DNA of 41,562 nucleotides from positions 1 to 41,562 of the forward strand of contig CASFZH010000015.1 in the NCBI GenBank assembly GCA_949299115.1, in the 5' to 3' direction. The notes under the pieces are model-generated. The model did no database searches and had not been told where the DNA came from. It was given only the letters and a program-made list of their open reading frames with translations. The stretch's first letter is position 1. The number at the start of each line of letters is the position of its first letter. The stretch comes from an uncultured Helicobacter sp. GTDB taxonomy: Bacteria; Campylobacterota; Campylobacteria; Campylobacterales; Helicobacteraceae. This document shows, one piece after another, positions 9,270 to 18,961 of the stretch. A program made the translations under genes and the position numbers.

Positions 9270-9983
9270 ATGCAATATTTGAGAATTTCAAGTATATTAT
9301 TGGCATTTTTTTTTATCATTGGATGTGGTAGTAAAAGTGTTGATTCAAGTGGTGGTACGAGTCAAACTACAGAACAAAAAACATTAGATAATGAACAAAC
9401 TTCTAATGGTGAAGATGAGGCGATAGCGGATAATAATAGAGACTATGGTCCTGAAGGTGCTTTTATGCCTCTTAATAATGGTAGTGGTGATTCTGACTAT
9501 AATGATAATGGTAATATATCTGATAATGATAGTGATAATAATGATGGGAGTGGTTATGGTGTAAATTCTGTTGATGGAAATCAAGGAGATGATACGCTTG
9601 CCGCAAATGGTGAAGATGAAAATATAGATAGCGATGGAAATATTGTGATTGATTCCTTAACAACAATTTATTTTGATTTCGACAGATATAATATTCGCCC
9701 AGATATGAAAGGTTATGTGCGTGCAAATGCTGAATACATCAAAAGTCAAAATATAAAAGCTGTTGTTTTACAGGGTAATACAGATGAATTTGGGGGAGAT
9801 GAATACAATATGGCATTAGGACAAAAGCGTGCTTTAGCGGTAAAAGATGCATTAGTATTACATGGATTACCAGCAACAATGTTTTCTACTATTTCGTATG
9901 GCACTCACAAACCTGTTTGTAAGGAAAAGACTTCTGAATGTTATGCAAAAAATAGACGAACGGATTTAGTTGAAAAACGATAA
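9270..9983 (+). CDS. pal: Peptidoglycan-associated lipoprotein Pal
   Basis: Outer-membrane lipoprotein that grips peptidoglycan through an OmpA-like domain and binds TolB. The signal peptide ends in the lipobox FIIGC, with the lipidated Cys at residue 19. Residues about 25-125 form a linker extremely rich in Asp, Asn, Gly and Ser. The OmpA domain begins at TIYFDFDRYNI and carries the peptidoglycan-binding signature GNTDEFGGDEYNMALGQKRA and NRRTD. The 237 residues exceed the usual 170-180 because of the expanded linker, whose DNA is built of near-repeating GATAATG-like units. AAGGAG precedes the ATG. Second gene of the Tol operon. Confidence 0.95.
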   Translation: MQYLRISSILLAFFFIIGCGSKSVDSSGGTSQTTEQKTLDNEQTSNGEDEAIADNNRDYGPEGAFMPLNNGSGDSDYNDNGNISDNDSDNNDGSGYGVNSVDGNQGDDTLAANGEDENIDSDGNIVIDSLTTIYFDFDRYNIRPDMKGYVRANAEYIKSQNIKAVVLQGNTDEFGGDEYNMALGQKRALAVKDALVLHGLPATMFSTISYGTHKPVCKEKTSECYAKNRRTDLVEKR

Positions 9984-10008
9984 TACCATAATTTAGGAAT
10001 AGTAAATA

Positions 10009-10947
10009 ATGAAATATACTGCAAAATCTTTGATTCTTGCTAGTTTTTGTTTATCTCTCCTAAATGGAGAGCCTTCTGCCTTTGAGTTACAAAGTGGTGC
10101 AACTAAAAAAGATATGCGGGATTTGAAAGATATAGCAGATTTTACACGTTCTGTAATTTCAGATTTTCAAAATAAGATTGCTAATCTTGAACAGTCAGTT
10201 GATGGATTAAAGACTGTATATGAAGGAATTAGCGTTACTTCACGACAAGATAATCTTATGTTGAAAGCACAAATTGAAAAAGTAGAAAACTTGCAAGCTC
10301 TTGTAGAGTCTTATCAAGTTTCTCAAAAACCCCAAGTTGAACTTATACAAAACCTTAAATTACAAGTTGAGGCTAATACAAAAAATATTGAACAAATGAA
10401 TCAAAAAATTGACAAGCTATCAGAGGCTTTTTTGCAAGCGAATGAAGAAATTTTAAAACAAATTCAGGTTTTAAGTGAACAGGCAATTGCCTTGCAAAAT
10501 AATATACAGGGAATACAAAATCAACCTATTATTGCTTCAATTCGTGAGAGTAATTCTGCAAGTGTTGCTAAACAATATAATTTTTCATCAAACAATACTG
10601 ATAATCTTAAAGAAGCAAAGAATCTCATTAAACAAAAAAGACTTGATGATGCAAAAGAATATTTTGAATATCTCATCGATCAAAATTTTGCAGTAGCAGA
10701 ATCTAGTTATTATTTAGGAGAAATTTATTATGTAAGAAAAGAATATAATGATGCCTTGCCTTATTATAAAACTAGTGCCAGTTTAGATAGTAAGGCAAGC
10801 TATATGCCTATTTTATTGTGGCATACTGCTTGGTCATTTAAGTATTTGAATGACCAAGAAAACTATAAGAAATTTTTACAAACATTGGTTGCCTTATTTC
10901 CACAGAGCGAACAAGGTCGTAAAGCCAAAGATATTTTAAATAAATAG
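10009..10947 (+). CDS. cpoB: Cell division coordinator CpoB / YbgF-type TPR protein
   Basis: Periplasmic protein of the Tol-Pal locus that in other bacteria couples outer-membrane constriction to peptidoglycan synthesis. The 312 residues begin with a cleavable signal peptide (SLILASFCLSLLNGEPSA). A long coiled coil follows, about residues 35-165 and rich in Gln, Lys and Glu. The C-terminal TPR block begins at NLKEAKNLIKQKRLDDAKEY and includes SYYLGEIYYVRKEYNDALPYY. This order (coiled coil then TPR) and the position right after pal define the family, although the sequence itself is divergent. Confidence 0.85.
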   Translation: MKYTAKSLILASFCLSLLNGEPSAFELQSGATKKDMRDLKDIADFTRSVISDFQNKIANLEQSVDGLKTVYEGISVTSRQDNLMLKAQIEKVENLQALVESYQVSQKPQVELIQNLKLQVEANTKNIEQMNQKIDKLSEAFLQANEEILKQIQVLSEQAIALQNNIQGIQNQPIIASIRESNSASVAKQYNFSSNNTDNLKEAKNLIKQKRLDDAKEYFEYLIDQNFAVAESSYYLGEIYYVRKEYNDALPYYKTSASLDSKASYMPILLWHTAWSFKYLNDQENYKKFLQTLVALFPQSEQGRKAKDILNK

Positions 10948-10957
10948 GAGAATAGTT

Positions 10958-11494
10958 ATGATTGAAAACAATAAAGTCGTATCAATTAATTATGAGGTTA
11001 CAGATGTTGCAACACAACAAGTTATTGATAAAAATTTGGATAATAAGCCATTAGAATTTATTACTGGCTGTGCACAAGTGATTGAGGGCTTGGAACAACA
11101 GATTATGCAAGCAAATGTTGGTGATTCTCTTAGTTTTAGTGTAGCACCAGAACAAGGGTATGGGGTAAGAAACCCAGAGCTTATGCAGGAAGTAGATAGA
11201 TCTCAATTTAGTGATATTGAATTAGAAAAAGGCATGACATTATTTGGACAAGCTGAGAATGGTATGCCAGTGCAAGTGATTGTTGCAGATTTTAATGCTA
11301 ATACTGTATTAATTGACTATAATCATCCTCTAGCCGGCAAAACTCTACATTTTAAAGTTAAAGTTTTAGATGCTCGTGATGCTACTTCAGATGAATTAAT
11401 TGCTGGAATGGGTGGTGGCTGTGGTTGTTCTTCAGGTGGTCATAGTGGTGGCGGTTGTTGTGGAGGCGGTGGTAGCTGTGGCTGTAGTCATTGA
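10958..11494 (+). CDS. slyD: FKBP-type peptidyl-prolyl isomerase SlyD
   Basis: Cytoplasmic peptidyl-prolyl cis-trans isomerase and chaperone with a metal-binding tail used in nickel delivery to hydrogenase and, in Helicobacter, potentially urease. The FKBP domain (1-70 and 120-145) is interrupted by the insert-in-flap domain that defines SlyD. The last 30 residues are almost only Gly, Cys, Ser and His (CGCSSGGHSGGGCC), the expected nickel/zinc-binding tail. It starts 10 bases after cpoB behind AGGAG and closes the tolB operon. A weak inverted repeat (TTGATAA at 11491, TTATCAA at 11515) lies at its end. Confidence 0.95.
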   Translation: MIENNKVVSINYEVTDVATQQVIDKNLDNKPLEFITGCAQVIEGLEQQIMQANVGDSLSFSVAPEQGYGVRNPELMQEVDRSQFSDIELEKGMTLFGQAENGMPVQVIVADFNANTVLIDYNHPLAGKTLHFKVKVLDARDATSDELIAGMGGGCGCSSGGHSGGGCCGGGGSCGCSH

Positions 11495-11766
11495 TAAGCT
11501 TTTTGATGGGATGGTTATCAACTCAATTACAGTGCAAGAAGCTTAGTAATTATTATATTTATTTCTTATTGAGAAAATAAAAGCATAGTAATTATAAATT
11601 ATTGTATTTTGATAATAAAAGAGTTATGTGGGTATTATGGTATAGGGATATGTAAATCAATATTAAGTTTTTTATAGATTATTGTTATGTGATAATGGAT
11701 AAGATAAAAAAATTTAATTTTTAACCAAGATACTGAATGATATGAGGAAATGTTGGAGTTCTTGCA

Positions 11767-12480
11767 ATGCGTAATTGTTTAAAATTATGTTGTATATGTA
11801 CCATTATAATAATTTTTAGTGGTTGTTGGCAAGTTATGGATTCTGTTTTTAAAAATCCTACAAATTACGGCGTGAAGTATGCTCATGTACAGAATGAAAA
11901 GGTGTTTCAACAAGAAATGAATGATATTATTGCAAGAATAACTTCTTCTGATTTTACTGCTGTTAATGATTTAATAGAATTACGAGATACCACCCATTTT
12001 CAAATAGTAAATCGTGAAATTACTATTGATTGTAGGAATTTTAGCCATAAAACGGACATTGATACAATACTATCGACAAAAAGAAACCCTTGTAACAATC
12101 AGCAAATTGGTTCTAGCGTTGATTTTGCAAAATATCCTTATAAAGAGTTTTATGGCAGGAAATTTGAAAATATTGAGAATAAAGAGCAATTTTTATTGCT
12201 TTATACTCAATCCTTTGACACTATTACCAATAAAGTTGAAATGAAAAAAGAGCTTGAAAAATTGTATGGTGAAATAAATTATGAGAGTAATGCTTTATAT
12301 GATTTACAAGAGTTAAAATATTATGCCTTTAATAAACATATAATCCATTCTTATGATGAATTTTATACACTTGCTAATCACTATAAGGTTAAGTGTCAAG
12401 GATTCTTGCTATTCGAGAAAAAGTTGGGTAATATATTGAAATATCACAAAAATATAAAAAAATGCAAACAAGAAAAATAA
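11767..12480 (+). CDS. Uncharacterised lipoprotein
   Basis: I do not recognise this 237-residue protein. It starts with a hydrophobic signal peptide ending in a lipobox IFSGC, with the lipidated Cys at residue 20, so it should be an envelope lipoprotein. The mature part is charged, rich in Asn, Lys, Glu and Tyr, and has three more cysteines (CRNF, NPCNN, VKCQG) before a basic tail ending KKCKQEK. GGAG lies eight bases before ATG. It stands alone, 272 bases after slyD and with about 390 non-coding bases after it, so it is probably a separate transcript. Confidence 0.7.
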   Translation: MRNCLKLCCICTIIIIFSGCWQVMDSVFKNPTNYGVKYAHVQNEKVFQQEMNDIIARITSSDFTAVNDLIELRDTTHFQIVNREITIDCRNFSHKTDIDTILSTKRNPCNNQQIGSSVDFAKYPYKEFYGRKFENIENKEQFLLLYTQSFDTITNKVEMKKELEKLYGEINYESNALYDLQELKYYAFNKHIIHSYDEFYTLANHYKVKCQGFLLFEKKLGNILKYHKNIKKCKQEK

Positions 12481-12870
12481 GATGGAATATTATATGGATA
12501 GTATTGTTTGATTGTATGCGGGATAGATGCACTTCTGTCATGTTAAATAATTAGGATCATGTTTTATATAATGTTTTAATTACAGTGTCTCTCTTTGAAT
12601 CTAAAGAAGTGCAATTTTTATATGTCATCATTGGTATATACTGTTGTACAGAAAAGAAGATCTCTACTCAAAAAATGATGTCAAAAAATGTGATGATAGA
12701 TAATATAATAAGTAGAGTGCATAAAAGTTATATTAATCAGAAATAGCCTCCCGTTTCTTTTGAATAAGAGAGGTTGTGTAGAATACTAAACAACGTGGAA
12801 AAATTGAGGATTTTGATATTCTTTAATGAGTTTAGGATGTTAACATATTCGTAATGTTATGAATCATTTT
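12481..12870. other. Non-coding stretch between convergent genes
   Basis: AT-rich sequence between the 3' end of the orphan lipoprotein gene and the 3' end of the MFS gene. I see a possible weak hairpin around 12748-12774 (CCTC paired with GAGG), but no open frame of credible length. Confidence 0.5.
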
Positions 12871-14019
12871 CTATTTGTTATGAGAAATTTTAGAATCTTT
12901 TATAGGTATTAATATAGCAGCACTTGCTAGCAACACCACACCACATAACACAAAAAGCCAAAAATACCCTAGCGTGCTAAGTGTGTAGACGAATAATAAA
13001 GAAAAGATTGCTTGAGAGATTCCAAAATAAGTAGTTAAAAGCCTAGAGGCATCGCTAAAATGTTCTTTCCCCGCAATTTTTAAAGCCAAAGCATTAGTAA
13101 GTGTAACATTGCCTGTTGTGCTAAAACCCATAATAAAAACTGAAATATTTAACCAAAAGAGATGTGGTATCAGGGCAAAAAAACAAGAAAGGGCTTTACA
13201 TAATAAAATGATAATATGAGCATTTTTTAAGCCAATTTTATCTGCTAAGATTCCACTCCCTAAACTCCCTAGTGCTGCTCCAATACCAAATAATGCCCAT
13301 GATTTTCCTGCTATTATTGCACTAAAGTCTAAGTCTCGCACCAAATAATCTACCCAAAAAAGCGTATGGGGTAAGTAACCAATGGCATTGAGAATATATG
13401 AAATAATAAGTAACCATAAGAAGAAATTTGGGTGAAGATTCGCTATTTGCTTAGAATCTTTTTTAGCTGGGTGTAAAGATTCTAGACTCAATAGGCTTAA
13501 TACAAAAGCAAGAAAACTTATGCCACCCAAGAGATACCACACAGATGTAATATTTTTTTCTGCTAAACTTGGCAGAATGAAGCCACTTGCTACCGCACCT
13601 AAACCAATTCCACTAAACACAAATCCACCTACACTCCCTCGAACTCTCTCTTTGATATATGGCAAGGAGAGAGGTCCGGCTAGAATCATTAAGGTTGCAC
13701 TAGCAAGCCCAGCTAAAAACCGCCATATCCATGCCCAAATAAATGGCATGGAATCTAGGCTACATGCAAAAAAACTGCATGCAATGATTAAAAAGCTATA
13801 TTGTGCCACTCGCTCTAAACTATAATATTTATGTAAAACTGTAATAAAAAATGCCCCAAATATATAACCCACTAGAATAGCTATGCCTAATTGAAAGCTT
13901 TGATTCTGTGTGAGTTTGCCAGAGAGAATAAGAATTGGGATTAACACTACATAGCCAAAACGTGCCAAGCCATTAGCGACAAAGGTTGCTAAGAAACAAG
14001 TAAAAATACGTAATACCAT
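12871..14019 (-). CDS. MFS transporter, YbfB/YjiJ (MFS_4) type
   Basis: 382-residue integral inner-membrane protein with about 12 hydrophobic segments. The N-terminal ANGLARFGYVVLIPILI is the signature helix of the YbfB/YjiJ family (Pfam MFS_4), and GSLGSGILADKIG is the loop between the sixth and eighth helices seen in MFS proteins. The substrate is unknown. Only one base separates it from the upstream FAD-binding gene, so the two are translationally coupled and probably serve one process, perhaps export of a metabolite modified by the partner. The base composition looks less AT-rich than the flanks, hinting at separate ancestry. Confidence 0.8.
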   Translation of the reverse strand: MVLRIFTCFLATFVANGLARFGYVVLIPILILSGKLTQNQSFQLGIAILVGYIFGAFFITVLHKYYSLERVAQYSFLIIACSFFACSLDSMPFIWAWIWRFLAGLASATLMILAGPLSLPYIKERVRGSVGGFVFSGIGLGAVASGFILPSLAEKNITSVWYLLGGISFLAFVLSLLSLESLHPAKKDSKQIANLHPNFFLWLLIISYILNAIGYLPHTLFWVDYLVRDLDFSAIIAGKSWALFGIGAALGSLGSGILADKIGLKNAHIIILLCKALSCFFALIPHLFWLNISVFIMGFSTTGNVTLTNALALKIAGKEHFSDASRLLTTYFGISQAIFSLLFVYTLSTLGYFWLFVLCGVVLLASAAILIPIKDSKISHNK

Positions 14020-14020
14020 A

Positions 14021-15739
14021 TCAATCCTTAAAATATTGCACTAGGGTATCAACTGCATTGTTGCAGTCTTGTAAAAAAGTTGATTGGATATGTGGTCTTG
14101 GTAGTATGAATGTATAAAATTTGATTCCCTCTGTTGGCAATCCTATAATGGAAAGATTTTTTGTGATTTCTTCATTAGCTTTTATTGAGCGAAAATGTTT
14201 ATCGATACAAAAACATTCAGATTCTATGCCATTATTGTTAAATGTGCTTCCTAAATTATTACTAAGGATAGATGAGAGAAATTCATCATTAGCTAGTCGC
14301 AAACTATCGATTCTTGCATTAATGAGTCTTGTTGCTAAATAATGTTTATTAAACCCATCGATAATTTTACAATTTTCATGGCTTATATTTTCTACTTTTG
14401 CATTATAGAGTATTTCTACAATACCAGCTTTCATAAGAGCCAATAATTCTTGTATCCGTATAAGTGGTGGTCCTACGCAAAGCCTATTATTTAATGGGAT
14501 AAAAGTTTTCATAAAAAAGTTATAAGAATCTTGGGTAATACCACCAAAATCTATACATAATCGTATAGTATCCCTCACATCACGCAATACGTCACAGGCT
14601 GATTTAATGGGACTTGTGAGATTGCCTAGTTTTGCCTCCTTTATATCATTCTCTAAATACGCAATCATTTGTAGTTTAAAATCATTAGAATCTTTTGCGT
14701 TATCTATTGGGTAAATCAGCTTATGAAAGTCAAATTGCTCATTTTTGGGGATATAGGTATCAAGAATATCTTGTGGATTTTTTGCTAAAATATAGGTGTT
14801 TCTAAACAAAAAGGATTGTTCTTGAGATTGTCTAGCTATATAGGTATAGCTATATACATATTCCATTTCTTTAATAATAAGAGGTAGAATCTGTTTTTTG
14901 AAATCTAATCTGCCATGTCTCTTTTGCAAATCTATGATAACATCTTTTGTAAAAAATAGAGGAATATATTGTTCCCTTGTCTCTTTTTGTGTAATAGCCC
15001 TTGCCATAAGGGGTATATTGGAACGTGAAAAAGCTAGAATCTTTGGCTCATTGTGAGATGGGATATATGTCAATTCGCCATCTTTTTCTTCAAAGTGACC
15101 ACCCCTCCCGCTTGTAAGTAGGGTAATAATATCAATAGCACTAAGCCCCAAACCCTTAATAGCTACTGTATCCTTAGAACTCAGCCCTTGCACAGCATTA
15201 TCTAGCGGGTATGCAGGGTATTCTTCTGATGTTTTTTCTTGTTGTGCATGTCCTGTAGTAACAAATACAGAATCTGAAAGAATGGTAAAATTTTTACTTT
15301 TTACAATAAATTGAAAATCTCTTTTATCTATCTCTTTTGCTTTTTCTTTGATAATTTCGATGATTATATCATTTGGACATAGTTTTTTAATAAATTCAAA
15401 AGAATACCGCAAATATTCACCAAGCAATGCCCTTGCGTAATAGCCATTTTTTTGAGCTTTTATACCTCTTGCAATCAAAAATTCATAAAAGCTTGGACCT
15501 TTTATAAAAAACTCATTAGGACACACACTTTCATCACAAAAGATACTCATTTGCGATGAGACAGTATTTGCTAACATGCTAGCGGGTTGCTTAGGGTCAT
15601 GACAGCCAAAGCCAAGCGAATGAGAATCAAAAATCACAATATGCAGTTTTTCTGTAAACTTTCCTGCTAATTTTTTTGAAAGTCTTTCTATGATAGATAA
15701 TTCAGTTATTCCAAAACCAACAATAGTTACGGATAACAT
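14021..15739 (-). CDS. FAD/NAD(P)-binding protein, NAD_binding_9 type
   Basis: 572 residues with two dinucleotide-binding regions. The first, IVGFGITELSIIERL (6-20), is the FAD site, with Glu where the third Gly of GxGxxG usually sits. The second, IKGLGLSAIDIITLLTSGRG, followed by FEEKDGELTYIPSHNEP and SRSNIPLMAR, is the block typical of Pfam NAD_binding_9 (PF13454) proteins. These resemble flavin monooxygenases but their reactions are mostly unknown. Start ATG follows AAGGAAA; nine A/T bases in a row lie just upstream. It forms a two-gene unit with the MFS gene. A role in making or altering a small molecule that the transporter exports is inference. Confidence 0.75.
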   Translation of the reverse strand: MLSVTIVGFGITELSIIERLSKKLAGKFTEKLHIVIFDSHSLGFGCHDPKQPASMLANTVSSQMSIFCDESVCPNEFFIKGPSFYEFLIARGIKAQKNGYYARALLGEYLRYSFEFIKKLCPNDIIIEIIKEKAKEIDKRDFQFIVKSKNFTILSDSVFVTTGHAQQEKTSEEYPAYPLDNAVQGLSSKDTVAIKGLGLSAIDIITLLTSGRGGHFEEKDGELTYIPSHNEPKILAFSRSNIPLMARAITQKETREQYIPLFFTKDVIIDLQKRHGRLDFKKQILPLIIKEMEYVYSYTYIARQSQEQSFLFRNTYILAKNPQDILDTYIPKNEQFDFHKLIYPIDNAKDSNDFKLQMIAYLENDIKEAKLGNLTSPIKSACDVLRDVRDTIRLCIDFGGITQDSYNFFMKTFIPLNNRLCVGPPLIRIQELLALMKAGIVEILYNAKVENISHENCKIIDGFNKHYLATRLINARIDSLRLANDEFLSSILSNNLGSTFNNNGIESECFCIDKHFRSIKANEEITKNLSIIGLPTEGIKFYTFILPRPHIQSTFLQDCNNAVDTLVQYFKD

Positions 15740-15866
15740 AGAGTTTCCTTAAAAAAAAATTAAGAAAAATTAATATTTTACATTATACAATAAATCATCA
15801 AAAAATATGATTTATTTACAATAAATAGTTAGAATGATATAATTTTTATTTTTTAAGGAAATATCT

Positions 15867-16082
15867 ATGCCTTATGTCAATATTCGAATCACAAGAGAAA
15901 ATGGTGAGCCGACCACAGAACAGAAAAAAGAACTTATAGCGGGTGTTACTGATTTATTAGCTAAAGTTTTGAATAAAAATAAGGCTTCAACGGTAGTTAT
16001 CATTGATGAGATAGATACTAATGATTATGGATTAGGAGGTAAGAGTATCACAGAAGTAAGAAAAGAACAAAAGAAAGGATAG
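15867..16082 (+). CDS. 4-oxalocrotonate tautomerase family protein
   Basis: 71-residue tautomerase-superfamily protein; after removal of Met1, the N-terminal proline of MPYVNIRI becomes the catalytic base. GEPTTEQKKELIAGVTDLL and NKNKASTVVIIDEI match the small protein of H. pylori (HP0924, DmpI-like) almost block for block. The physiological substrate is unknown in Helicobacter. AAGGA precedes the ATG. It is divergent from the FAD-binding gene and stands alone. Confidence 0.92.
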   Translation: MPYVNIRITRENGEPTTEQKKELIAGVTDLLAKVLNKNKASTVVIIDEIDTNDYGLGGKSITEVRKEQKKG

Positions 16083-16482
16083 TATAAAATATTTGTAGCG
16101 ATATGCTTTAAGTGTGGCAATTTTGCTAATCACAACATGTTTGTATAAATAGCTTTATAAATTAAGATTTTCTTTTTGTTTTAAGAGGTTCTCTTGTGCT
16201 TATTTCATGGCTATTCTTTGAATATTTACCTATTTATAACTATCTTTTTATTTTTATCTGAATATATAATTCACAAGATAATACAATCGATCGTTACTTT
16301 TACTATGTTTAATTCTATGGATAGCAAGGCGTAATAATATTGTGGATTAATTAAAAAAAGCAAGTTTTTGATACTTTTTTGAGTATAATAAAAAGCTATG
16401 TGTCATAGAGAAATGAAGATTCCAGCCTTATATTATTAGAATCTCAATGCTGATTCAGACTTACTTTAAGAATGAGGACAAT
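16083..16482. other. Non-coding stretch before metG
   Basis: About 400 bases without a credible gene. It should contain the metG promoter. The upstream ATG at 16447 is in frame with metG but has no ribosome binding site. Confidence 0.5.
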
Positions 16483-18480
16483 ATGAAACGATTGCTTACA
16501 ACACCTATTTATTATGTTAATGATGTTCCGCATATTGGGCATGCTTATACAACCATTATTGCTGATGTTATGAAAAAGTATTGGACTTTGCAGGGAGATG
16601 AAGTTTTTTTACTTACAGGTACAGATGAACATGGACAAAAAATAGAGGAAGCTGCAGAAAAACATAATATTAGAACTATCGAATATGTAGATTCCATTAG
16701 TCAAAGATTCCGTGATACATGGAAAATGTTTGAAATTGATTATGATAAATTTATACGAACTACATATCTTGAACATATTTTGAGTGTTCAAAAGGCTTTT
16801 AAGATAATGTATGACAAAGGCGATATTTATAAGGGAGAATATGAAGGGCGTTATTGCGTGAGCTGTGAAAGTTTTTTTACTCAAATACAAGTTCTTGAGG
16901 GGATATATTGTCCAGATTGTGGGAAAGAAACGAGGATTGTAAAAGAGGAGAGCTACTTTTTTGCACTTTCAAAATACCAAGATTCCCTATTGGAGTGGTA
17001 TAGGAAGAATGAAAATTGTATTTTACCTTTACATAAAAAAAATGAAGTTATAAAATTTGTTGAAGGTGGTTTGCAGGATTTATCTATAACACGAACAAGT
17101 TTTGAATGGGGGATACGAGTCCCATTATCACTAAAAGACCATAAACATATTATATATGTTTGGCTTGATGCCCTCATGAATTATGTGAGTGCCTTGGGAT
17201 ATAGTTTAGGTTATAATAACGCTAAAGCACAACTTAGTTGCAAACTACATCAGAATCCTACTTTAGAATCTAAAATGGAATATTTTAATCATACGACACA
17301 TATTGTGGGGAAAGATATTTTACGATTCCATGCTATTTATTGGCCAGCATTTTTACTTAGCTTGAATCTTCCCTTACCACAACATATTTTTGTACATGGT
17401 TGGTGGACAATTGATGGAGTAAAAATGAGTAAAAGTTTGGGTAATGTAATTAATCCGCTTGAAATTAAAGAAGCCTATTCTACCGATATTTTACGTTATT
17501 TTTTGCTTAAGGAAGTACCTTTTGGGCAAGATGGTGATTTTTCTCAATCAGCCCTTATTAATCGTAATAATGGAGAATTGAGCAATGATTTAGGCAATCT
17601 TGTAAATCGACTAATTGGTATGAGCGAAAAGTATTTTCATTTTGATTTACGAGATAGTTTTACGATTAATAATTATCAAGTTGAAAGAGAACGTATTGAT
17701 TTTATTACCAAGCAGACTCAACACTATATGGATAACATGCAGCCAAATAAATATTTGGAATCTATTTGGGAGCTGCTTTATTTGGCTAATTCACTTATTA
17801 CACAAATTGCACCATGGGAGCTTATCAAACAAAACAAGTATGAATCATGTAGGGAATTTTTGAATTTAATTGCAAATATTCTAGCAAAAGTAGCACTTTT
17901 ACTATATCCTATTATGCCTACTACATGTAAAAATATTGCTATCTCATTGGGCATTGTTATTGACCATAATCAATTTAGACATCTTATTACTGAATACCAA
18001 TATTTACGTGGTTTTGTTATCACAAAAATTGATGTTTTATTTCCAAAAATCGAAGAACCTCGAATGAAAAACTCATCAAATACAACAAACATTATAAATG
18101 CAAAAAAGAATGATTCTGTATCAAATTATACTCATGATATTGTGTCAAGTGATTCTGAAATTTCAATTTCTGATTTTCAAGCCATACATATTAAAATTGG
18201 TACTATTATGGATGCACAAAGAATCCCAAAAAGCAATAAACTCTTAAAACTTCAAGTAGATATAGGGGAAAATAGGGAAAGGCAAATCGTCGCTGGAATC
18301 GCGGAATTTTATGAATGTGAAAGTCTCATTGGGACACAAGTTTGTGTGTTGACAAATTTAAAGCCAACAAAATTCATGGGTGAAGTAAGTGAGGGCATGA
18401 TATTAGCATGTAAAGATTCTAATGGATTGAATCTCTTACGTGTGGATAGCAAAAAAGAAAATGGAGCACGCATTAGTTAG
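16483..18480 (+). CDS. metG: Methionyl-tRNA synthetase
   Basis: Charges tRNA-Met with methionine. Class I signatures are present: HIGH as HIGHAY (17-20) and KMSKS (314-318). A zinc knuckle is formed by CVSC and CPDC in the connective peptide. The C-terminal 110 residues, beginning ISDFQAIHIKIG, form the EMAPII/Trbp111-like tRNA-binding domain used for dimerisation. I place the start at 16483 (665 residues), because GAGG lies six bases upstream and family members begin KRLLTTPIYY; the in-frame ATG at 16447 would add 12 unrelated residues. Monocistronic by spacing. Confidence 0.95.
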   Translation: MKRLLTTPIYYVNDVPHIGHAYTTIIADVMKKYWTLQGDEVFLLTGTDEHGQKIEEAAEKHNIRTIEYVDSISQRFRDTWKMFEIDYDKFIRTTYLEHILSVQKAFKIMYDKGDIYKGEYEGRYCVSCESFFTQIQVLEGIYCPDCGKETRIVKEESYFFALSKYQDSLLEWYRKNENCILPLHKKNEVIKFVEGGLQDLSITRTSFEWGIRVPLSLKDHKHIIYVWLDALMNYVSALGYSLGYNNAKAQLSCKLHQNPTLESKMEYFNHTTHIVGKDILRFHAIYWPAFLLSLNLPLPQHIFVHGWWTIDGVKMSKSLGNVINPLEIKEAYSTDILRYFLLKEVPFGQDGDFSQSALINRNNGELSNDLGNLVNRLIGMSEKYFHFDLRDSFTINNYQVERERIDFITKQTQHYMDNMQPNKYLESIWELLYLANSLITQIAPWELIKQNKYESCREFLNLIANILAKVALLLYPIMPTTCKNIAISLGIVIDHNQFRHLITEYQYLRGFVITKIDVLFPKIEEPRMKNSSNTTNIINAKKNDSVSNYTHDIVSSDSEISISDFQAIHIKIGTIMDAQRIPKSNKLLKLQVDIGENRERQIVAGIAEFYECESLIGTQVCVLTNLKPTKFMGEVSEGMILACKDSNGLNLLRVDSKKENGARIS

Positions 18481-18961
18481 CTGTCAGAATCAATTATTAC
18501 CATATCAATTATTACCATATACTGTTGTGTTGTCTGTTGCTGGATTTTGTATTATTTTATGGCTTTTGTATTCTCTATATAATGATGATATAATCTTATT
18601 ATACCAATTAATAATGTGAAAACAAAGAGATGCAGGAATTGAATGGATAAAAATTATTTGCATAGATTCTAAAAGACTCTCAATAATTTTGAGTATATTC
18701 AAGTAATCGGAATCATAAATATTTATTGAGTCACATGCTACGAGATTTTTGAGTAATTTGTATGAGTATTAAACAGTTGAAAGTATATCGTATTTCAGTA
18801 CTATTATGGTATTGCATTGCATATCATTTGTGATTTTATTTTTATTTATTACACCACTATGATATATATTATGATTTTGAGAAGGATTTTACTTAATATT
18901 AAGATAGAGTTTAGTAATATTGTAGTCATATATTTGACTTCAATAATATTAAGGAGATTCT
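18481..18961. other. Non-coding stretch between metG and argJ
   Basis: About 480 bases without a credible gene. It begins with a tandem duplication of a 15-base unit (TCAATTATTACCATA at 18490-18504 and again at 18505-18519) right after the metG stop. The argJ ribosome binding site AAGGAG is at its far end. Confidence 0.55.
18490..18519. repeat. Two perfect tandem copies of a 15-base unit
   Basis: TCAATTATTACCATA is repeated head to tail with no mismatch, ten bases after the metG stop codon. A copy-number-variable short repeat is possible; no function is apparent. Confidence 0.85.

Noticed and set aside
9384-9726. Open minus-strand frames opposite pal
   Set aside because: They are antisense shadows of the Asp/Asn-rich linker, encoding runs of Ile or His/Tyr only.
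11491-11521. Inverted repeat TTGATAA/TTATCAA as terminator of the tolB operon
   Set aside because: The stem is only seven AT-rich pairs with a 17-base loop and no following T-run, so I do not list it as a terminator.
18505-18702. 65-codon minus-strand frame after metG
   Set aside because: It starts in the tandem-repeat region, has no ribosome binding site and has an Ile/Asn-rich random-looking composition.
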